NCBI GenBank assembly: GCA_947631675.1
Contig: CANRMG010000053.1
Coordinates: 1 to 10,598 of the forward strand
Source: an uncultured Oscillospiraceae bacterium
GTDB lineage: Bacteria; Bacillota_A; Clostridia; Oscillospirales; Oscillospiraceae
Direction: 5' to 3'
DNA length: 10,598 bases
Numbering within the stretch: position 1 is the first letter of the stretch; every line of letters begins with the position of its first letter. Made by a program: the position numbers and the translations under genes. Of this stretch, positions 6,226 to 10,598 are shown in pieces. The notes beneath the pieces are model-generated. The model saw nothing but the letters and a program-made list of their open reading frames with translations, made no database searches and was not told the DNA's origin.

Positions 6226-7221
6226 TTATTCCGGCATGGGCACGGTGTATCCCGCCGGGAGCTGGACATAGGCTATCTCCTCCGGCAGCACCGGGGCCGC
6301 CAGCTGGTAGCTGCAGTCGGCCAGTCCGCTCCCTACCCCGCCGCCGGCATAGCCGGTAGGAACCACAGTCCCGTCCTTCAGCACCACGGAGAGGGGCAAT
6401 CCGTCCCCGAACTCCTCCTCTCTTTCGCTCCGGTATTGTACCCGCAGGCGCAGAGGCCGCACCTCCAGGGACAGGAGCGTGACGTCGTAATAGCTCTCGG
6501 TGATCTGGCCGGCCTCATAGGAGAGATGCCGGCCCTTGCAGGGGAAGGGCTCGCTGAGAAGCTCCACCGCCTGGGTCCCTCGGTTGGTCAGGTCCAGCGT
6601 AAAGCGCCAGGGCCCTTGGGCCACCGTCTCACCATCCACCGTGATACTGTCGAATGTCAGGGTCAGGGGCCGGCCGTCCAGATAGGCATCCTCGCCGCTC
6701 ACGGGCTCCACGCTCTGGGACCAGACGCAGTACCAGCTCCCCGCCTCCTGATAATAGGTCAGGCTCTCGCTCCGCCGGGAGAAGGGTATCTTTTTGCCGT
6801 CGGCGTCCAGGATGACCGCGCCCTCCAGCTTGCAGTTGTCCGACGGGACCACGCCCGCGGGCGGGTCGATGCGGGTCTTCACATATATGTCATACTGGTC
6901 CGCCAGGGCGGTCTCCACCGTCACCGTCCAGCCGCCCGCCGTCACGCTCTGACCCACGTCCACGGCGGCGCCCTCGATATAGGCCTCCTGGCCCTGGGTC
7001 AGGGGCTCCCGGTCCCGGTTGGAAAACCAGGTCTTGAACCAGTCCGCCCCGCTGAGATAACCGTAGGCCGTGGCCCCCAATGCCAGCACCAGCGCCGCAG
7101 CCAGGGCAATGGCCAATGTCCTGCGGCCCGCGCCCCGGCGCCGTTCCGCTCCCGCCCGGGCGTCCTCCACCAGCGCAGGGTCTACATATGCGAACGCCTC
7201 CAACAGCTTTTCACCGGCCAT
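6226..7221 (-). CDS. Membrane-anchored anti-sigma-like protein, DUF4179-type (module 2)
   Basis: 331 residues from the ATG at 7221. Seen: an N-terminal LLEAFAYVDPALVEDA at 6-21, parallel to the module 1 protein; a basic stretch; one transmembrane helix at about 35-53 (LAIALAAALVLALGATAYGY); then an extracytoplasmic region with GGWTVTVETALADQYDIYVK and a long divergent remainder ending VPMPE (module 1 ends IPMPK). The start overlaps the sigma 2 gene by 11 bp and has GGAGG about 10 nt upstream; a longer frame to 7251 would only extend into the sigma gene. Likely the membrane partner and inhibitor of sigma 2. The extracytoplasmic part is much less similar to module 1 than the sigma factors are to each other, suggesting a different signal. 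Function inferred from the pairing. Confidence 0.82.
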   Translation of the reverse strand: MAGEKLLEAFAYVDPALVEDARAGAERRRGAGRRTLAIALAAALVLALGATAYGYLSGADWFKTWFSNRDREPLTQGQEAYIEGAAVDVGQSVTAGGWTVTVETALADQYDIYVKTRIDPPAGVVPSDNCKLEGAVILDADGKKIPFSRRSESLTYYQEAGSWYCVWSQSVEPVSGEDAYLDGRPLTLTFDSITVDGETVAQGPWRFTLDLTNRGTQAVELLSEPFPCKGRHLSYEAGQITESYYDVTLLSLEVRPLRLRVQYRSEREEEFGDGLPLSVVLKDGTVVPTGYAGGGVGSGLADCSYQLAAPVLPEEIAYVQLPAGYTVPMPE

Positions 7222-7777
7222 CACAGAACCCCTCCTTCCTGAGATACGCAAGCAGCCTCTTCCGCGTCCGGGCCAGCATGGACTTCACCTTGCTCTGGGA
7301 AAAGCCAAAGGCCCCGGCGATGTCCTCGATGCCGTCCAGGTACCAGTACCGGCACAGGAACACCCGCCTCTCCGTGTCCGGCAGGGCCCGGACGAAGGCG
7401 GCCACCGCCCGGCCCAGCTCCTCCGCCTCCAGGCGGGCCTCCGCGCTCTCCCCGCCGGGGACGCACTCTGATAGCTCTTCTATGACAAGAGGCGTCTGGC
7501 CGCCGCCCCGCTTTTGGGTCCGGGCAGCTTTCCAGCGGTTGATGGCTACCCGCCGGGTGATGGCGGCGAGGTAGGCCCCCAGGCGCTTGGGCCGGTCCTC
7601 CGGCATGGCGTTCCAGGCACCCAGCCAGGTGTCGTTGACGCACTCCCTCGCGTCCTCCCCGTCGGCGAGGATGTGACCGGCGATGGTTAGACAGTACCCG
7701 CCGTATTTTGCCTGGCTCTCCGCCACGGCCCGCTCGTCCCGGGCCCAGTACAGGTCCACGATCGCTGCATCGTCCAC
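7211..7777 (-). CDS. ECF-type RNA polymerase sigma factor (module 2)
   Basis: 188 residues from a GTG at 7777. Seen: region 2, including GEDARECVNDTWLGAWNAMP, identical to module 1 over ECVNDTWLGAWNAMP; KRGGGQTPLVIEELSECVP in the linker; and region 4 with GFSQSKVKSMLARTRKRL, where 16 consecutive residues match module 1. By my hand alignment the two sigma proteins are about two thirds identical, so they are recent paralogues. An in-frame ATG at 7786 directly touches the ribosome binding site AAAGGAG (7793-7787), leaving no spacing. The GTG is 9 nt away and aligns with the module 1 start, so it is preferred. It overlaps its membrane partner by 11 bp, and lies downstream of the ABC ATPase gene's terminator with its own ECF-like promoter. 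Confidence 0.92.
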   Translation of the reverse strand: MDDAAIVDLYWARDERAVAESQAKYGGYCLTIAGHILADGEDARECVNDTWLGAWNAMPEDRPKRLGAYLAAITRRVAINRWKAARTQKRGGGQTPLVIEELSECVPGGESAEARLEAEELGRAVAAFVRALPDTERRVFLCRYWYLDGIEDIAGAFGFSQSKVKSMLARTRKRLLAYLRKEGFCDGR

Positions 7778-7786
7778 GGCGTTCAT

Positions 7787-7793
7787 CTCCTTT
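7787..7793 (-). promoter_or_regulatory. Ribosome binding site that decides the sigma 2 start
   Basis: AAAGGAG ends at 7787, directly against an ATG at 7786, too close for normal initiation. It is 9 nt from the GTG at 7777. The module 1 gene has AAGGGGG 7 nt from its GTG at the equivalent codon. Confidence 0.7.
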
Positions 7794-7802
7794 CACCCCT
7801 AT

Positions 7803-7828
7803 AGTCAACAAAAACCGGCCCCGGTCGC
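7803..7828 (-). promoter_or_regulatory. Predicted ECF-type promoter of sigma module 2
   Basis: On the minus strand GCGACC (7828-7823), a spacer with a T5 tract, and TGACT (7807-7803). Ungapped, about 30 of the first 40 bases from GCGACC are the same as upstream of sigma module 1, including GGGTGAA just after the -10. No sigma-A-type -10 is present here. An overlapping GC-rich hairpin, GGCCCGG with CCGGGGCC (one bulge) then GGTTTTT, could also act as a second terminator for the upstream gene. Confidence 0.65.
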
Positions 7829-7838
7829 GCGCCGGGCC

Positions 7839-7870
7839 AAAAAAGATCCCCTGCCCGGAGGCAGGGGATC
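7839..7870 (-). terminator. Strong intrinsic terminator of the ABC ATPase gene
   Basis: A perfect 11-bp stem, GATCCCCTGCC (7845-7855)/GGCAGGGGATC (7860-7870), with a 4-base loop. It is followed on the minus strand by six T residues (7844-7839), 17 bp after the stop codon at 7888. Confidence 0.95.
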
Positions 7871-7887
7871 GGATATATCACATGGTT

Positions 7888-9042
7888 TCAGAAGCTGTAG
7901 CTCTTGCAGACGGGGGAGTTGGCCTCGGCGGACGCCGCGTCGTACCAGATGAGGTTGTGGCCGCTCTCCTTGTCGAACAGCTGGATCAGTTCGGGCTTTG
8001 TGCTGAACTTCACCGTCGCTCCCATAGAGACGTCCACCTTCAGGTCCACCGTCGGGATCACCATCACCACCTCGTCGCCGTTGCTGTCCGCGTGCAGGTG
8101 TACCTCCGAGCCCATCATCTCGTTCACCACGATCTTCGCTTCCAGGTCACCCGCGCCCACGCTGATGTGCTGCGGCCGGATGCCCGCCACGATGTCGCAG
8201 GCCCCCTGCCCGTTCGCCTTCAGTGCCTTCTGCTGGAACTCGCTCAGCTTGATCTTGGCGCCCCGGATCTGGGCGTAGTACTCGCCGTCCTCCACCAGCA
8301 GCTTGCAGTTGTCGAAGAAGTTCATTACCGGCATCCCGATGAAGCCCGCCACGAACAGGTTCACAGGCTTGTCGAACACCTCGCCCGGCGTGCCGATCTG
8401 GTTCACAAAGCCGTCCTTCATGATCACGATACGGTCGCCCAGCGTCATGGCCTCGGTCTGGTCGTGGGTCACGTACATGAACGTGGTGTTGATACGGCTG
8501 CGCAGCTTGATGATCTCCGCACGCATCTGGTTACGCAGCTTCGCGTCCAGGTTGGACAAAGGCTCGTCCATCAGGAACACCTTCGGGTCGCGCACCATGG
8601 CCCGGCCGATGGCCACACGCTGACGCTGGCCGCCGGACAGGGCCTTGGGCTTGCGCTCCAGGTACTGGGTGATGTCCAGGATCGCCGCCACTTCCCTGAC
8701 CTTCTTATCGATCTCCGCCTTGGGGACCTTCTTCAGCTTCAGCGCAAAGGCCATGTTGTCGTACACCGTCATGTGCGGGTACAGGGCGTAGGACTGGAAC
8801 ACCATGGCGATGTCGCGGTCCTTCGGCTCCACGTTGTTGCAGAGCTTGCCGTCTATGTACAGCTCGCCCTCCGTGATGTCCTCCAGGCCCGCCACCATGC
8901 GAAGGGTGGTGGACTTGCCGCAGCCGGACGGGCCCACCAGTACGATGAACTCCTTGTCCGCGATGGTCAGGTTCACGTCGTGCACCGCCGTGACCCCGCC
9001 GTCATACACCTTCTTCAATCCCTTGATAATGACTTCTGACAT
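7888..9042 (-). CDS. Sugar ABC transporter ATP-binding protein, MalK/UgpC/MsmK family
   Basis: 384 residues. Seen: Walker [10 protein letters not shown] at 37-45; Q-loop Q83; signature LSGGQ at 135-139; Walker B VFLMDEP at 155-161 with D-loop SNLDA; H-loop THDQ at 192-195; and after about residue 240 a C-terminal OB/TOBE-type regulatory domain as in MalK, including [11 protein letters not shown]. This ATPase energises CUT1-type sugar importers from the cytoplasmic face. No permease or binding-protein gene is adjacent, so it may be a shared ATPase serving importers encoded elsewhere, as described for MsmK and MsmX. The ATG at 9042 gives the usual N-terminus ([16 protein letters not shown]), although its GGAG is only about 3 nt away; an ATG at 9051 is the alternative. 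nagA lies 213 bp upstream on the same strand, hinting at amino-sugar uptake. The substrate is not readable from the sequence. Confidence 0.95.
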   Translation of the reverse strand: MSEVIIKGLKKVYDGGVTAVHDVNLTIADKEFIVLVGPSGCGKSTTLRMVAGLEDITEGELYIDGKLCNNVEPKDRDIAMVFQSYALYPHMTVYDNMAFALKLKKVPKAEIDKKVREVAAILDITQYLERKPKALSGGQRQRVAIGRAMVRDPKVFLMDEPLSNLDAKLRNQMRAEIIKLRSRINTTFMYVTHDQTEAMTLGDRIVIMKDGFVNQIGTPGEVFDKPVNLFVAGFIGMPVMNFFDNCKLLVEDGEYYAQIRGAKIKLSEFQQKALKANGQGACDIVAGIRPQHISVGAGDLEAKIVVNEMMGSEVHLHADSNGDEVVMVIPTVDLKVDVSMGATVKFSTKPELIQLFDKESGHNLIWYDAASAEANSPVCKSYSF

Positions 9043-9060
9043 GCTCTCCATCTCTGACAG

Positions 9061-9207
9061 CCGGGCCTCCGCCCGGACCGCCTCGCGCCGCCCAAAAAGG
9101 ACGGACCGCATTACGACAGGTCTCCACACTGCCGCACCGCGAGATGCGCGGGAAGTTTTTCCTCCTTTTTTACGGTCCCGCGGCGCTATGGTAGAGGAGT
9201 AGCGCCG
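9061..9207 (-). other. Structured leader region upstream of the ABC ATPase gene
   Basis: The 213 bp between nagA and the ATPase gene contain several inverted repeats: CGGCGCTA (9181-9188)/TAGCGCCG (9200-9207), perfect 8-bp arms; CCGCG/CGCGG around 9142-9156; and CCGGGC (9076-9071)/GCCCGG (9066-9061) with a GGAG loop, 18 nt before the start codon. A strong ribosome-binding-like AAGGAGG (9167-9161) has no start codon at a suitable distance. No convincing sigma-A promoter or T-run terminator is visible, so nagA and the ATPase may share a transcript. Confidence 0.4.
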
Positions 9208-9255
9208 AAGGGCCTGTTTTGACAGATTTTGTAATTGTGCCCAAAACGCACCGAT

Positions 9256-10368
9256 TTACATGGTCATTTTACCATGGAATATGACGGAATGCAAGGACAA
9301 ATCGCCGTTCAGCACCGCGATATTGGCGGTCTTGCCCACGTCCAGGCTGCCGTACTTATCGTAGATGCCCAGGGCCTTGACCGGATTGACCGCCGCGGCG
9401 GTCACCGCCGTGTGCAGGTCGATGCCATAGCCCACCGCCCGGACCATGCCGCCCATCAGGTCCGTGATGGACCCGGCGATGGTGCCGTCCGCCAGGGTGG
9501 CCAGAGGACCTTTGACAAAGATGTCCTGGCCGCCCAGCTCATACTTCCCGTCCGGCATGCCGCAGGCCCGCAGGGAGTCGCTGATGATGATGACCCGGTC
9601 TTTTCCGAACAGCTTGAACACCGCCCGGATGACGGCGGGGTGGATGTGGATGCCGTCGCATATCAGCTCCACCCGGCAGTCGGAGTCGGACGCTGCCCCC
9701 ACGGGGCCCGGGGCCCGGTGGCCGAAGGGGTTCATGGCGTTGAAGAGATGCGTGGCCTGCTTCGCGCCTGCGTCGAAGGCCGCCAGTGCTTGGTCATAGT
9801 CGCAGGCGGTGTGGGCCACGCTGACGGTGACCTCATCCTTCACCTTCTTAATGAAGTCGACGGCCCCCGGGGCCTCCGGCGCCAGGGATACCAGCTTCAC
9901 CAAGCCGCCGGACAGCTCCTTCAGGTGCAGCAGCAGCTCCGGGTCCGGGTCGTGGATCCAGGCGCCGTTCTGGGCGCCCTTCTTGGCCTGGGACAAAAAC
10001 GGCCCCTCCAAATTCACGCCCACCAGGTCCGCGCCGGCCTTGGCGGCTGCCTTATGCTCCGCCGCGACGCTGCATATCTTCTCCAGCTGGGGCACGTCCA
10101 GCGTCATGCCCGCGGGGCATATCTGGGTCACGCCCCGGCTCAGCTCATAATCCGCCATGGCCTGCAGACCCGCCGGGTCGCCGTCGGAATAGTCCGCGCC
10201 CCGGCAGCCGTGGAAGTGCAGGTCGGTGAGGCCGGGAATGACCCAGCAGCCGGACACGTCGATGGTCTCGCCCCCGGCGTCGGCGGCGATGAGCCCGTCC
10301 TGGACGCACACGTCCCGCAGCACGAACCCTTTCAGCGGGTCGAAGACCCGTCCGCCTGTCAGCCGCAT
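9256..10368 (-). CDS. nagA: N-acetylglucosamine-6-phosphate deacetylase
   Basis: Removes acetate from N-acetylglucosamine-6-phosphate to give glucosamine-6-phosphate, in the cytoplasm. 370 residues, close to the family norm. Seen: the amidohydrolase HxH site in DLHFHG (H51, H53); the metal-ligand glutamate in NLEGPF (E121); H186 in VAHTACDYD; H207 in THLFNAMNPF; the phosphate-site region DGIHIHP at 238-244; and the catalytic aspartate D264 in ISDSLRACGMPDG. The usual TDA is SDS here, but the aspartate is kept. The final residues return to the N-terminal beta domain (KTANIAVL). The ATG at 10368 overlaps nagB by 10 bp; only a weak G-rich ribosome binding site precedes it, consistent with translational coupling. 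Its product is the substrate of NagB. All expected active-site residues are present, so the enzyme should be active. Confidence 0.96.
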   Translation of the reverse strand: MRLTGGRVFDPLKGFVLRDVCVQDGLIAADAGGETIDVSGCWVIPGLTDLHFHGCRGADYSDGDPAGLQAMADYELSRGVTQICPAGMTLDVPQLEKICSVAAEHKAAAKAGADLVGVNLEGPFLSQAKKGAQNGAWIHDPDPELLLHLKELSGGLVKLVSLAPEAPGAVDFIKKVKDEVTVSVAHTACDYDQALAAFDAGAKQATHLFNAMNPFGHRAPGPVGAASDSDCRVELICDGIHIHPAVIRAVFKLFGKDRVIIISDSLRACGMPDGKYELGGQDIFVKGPLATLADGTIAGSITDLMGGMVRAVGYGIDLHTAVTAAAVNPVKALGIYDKYGSLDVGKTANIAVLNGDLSLHSVIFHGKMTM

Positions 10369-10598
10369 ACCACCGCCCCCGTTTCCAGCAGGCCGGCCAG
10401 CGCCGCCTTATCGCCCACCAGCACCACGTCCGGGTGCAGCTGCAATATGGACGCGGGCACATGGGGGTCGATGGGGCCGGCGAAGGCGTCCTTCACGGCC
10501 TGGGCCTTGTCCGCGCCGCTGACCACCACCAGGACCCGCTTCGCCCGCATGATGGCGCCCACGCCCATGGTCAGGGCCTTCTTGGGCACCTCGTCGCG
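10359..10598 (-). CDS. nagB: Glucosamine-6-phosphate deaminase, 3' end only
   Basis: The last 79 residues of the enzyme that converts glucosamine-6-phosphate to fructose-6-phosphate and ammonia; the rest lies beyond the right edge (family length is about 240-270). Seen: RDEVPKKALTMGVGAIMRAK, then GADKAQAVKDAFAGPIDP and VPASILQLHPDVVLV, the C-terminal signature of NagB. A GTG and an internal ATG within this fragment are not real starts, since the homology runs off the window. The TGA at 10361-10359 overlaps the start of nagA by 10 bp. Operon promoter and any regulator gene are outside the window. Confidence 0.95.
   Translation of the reverse strand, partial: RDEVPKKALTMGVGAIMRAKRVLVVVSGADKAQAVKDAFAGPIDPHVPASILQLHPDVVLVGDKAALAGLLETGAVVCG

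Overview
The window reads as a GC-rich chromosomal segment of a Firmicute, most likely a gut member of the Oscillospiraceae/Clostridia. The grounds are strong AGGAGG-type ribosome binding sites, an ECF sigma factor followed by an overlapping DUF4179-like membrane protein (a typical clostridial pair), a Firmicute-style nagBA operon, and AT-rich promoters standing out in GC-rich DNA. The genus is inference. Nothing indicates phage, plasmid, CRISPR, rRNA or tRNA.

Layout. (1) 1-1017, minus: 5' portion of an ammonium transporter gene (amt), with a sigma-A-type promoter and a terminator-like hairpin in its leader. (2) 1364-4159, plus: a two-gene operon of polytopic GT-C-type glycosyltransferases, the first PIG-V-like. 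Its promoter is followed by three tandem copies of a 16-bp palindromic motif, so a dedicated regulator is likely. (3) 4160-4550: non-coding DNA dominated by an imperfect inverted repeat of about 276 bp at the junction of convergent genes. (4) 4551-7777, minus: two tandem paralogous ECF sigma / membrane anti-sigma-like modules. The sigma factors are about two thirds identical, but the extracytoplasmic parts of the partners have diverged widely. Both modules have almost the same promoter block (GCGACC, T-tract, GACT), which looks like an ECF-type self-activated promoter. (5) 7888-9042, minus: a MalK/UgpC/MsmK-type sugar ABC transporter ATPase without adjacent permease genes. (6) 9256-10598, minus: nagA and the 3' end of nagB, overlapping, for amino-sugar catabolism.

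How they fit together. nagBA turns N-acetylglucosamine-6-phosphate into fructose-6-phosphate, acetate and ammonia. The nearby ATPase could power amino-sugar or other sugar importers encoded elsewhere. The GT-C pair probably decorates an envelope glycan or protein from a polyprenyl-phosphate sugar donor. The two ECF modules probably respond to envelope signals. These functional links are inferred from position and family. The most useful points to follow up are the paired ECF promoters, the triple operator, the amt leader hairpin and the long inverted repeat.
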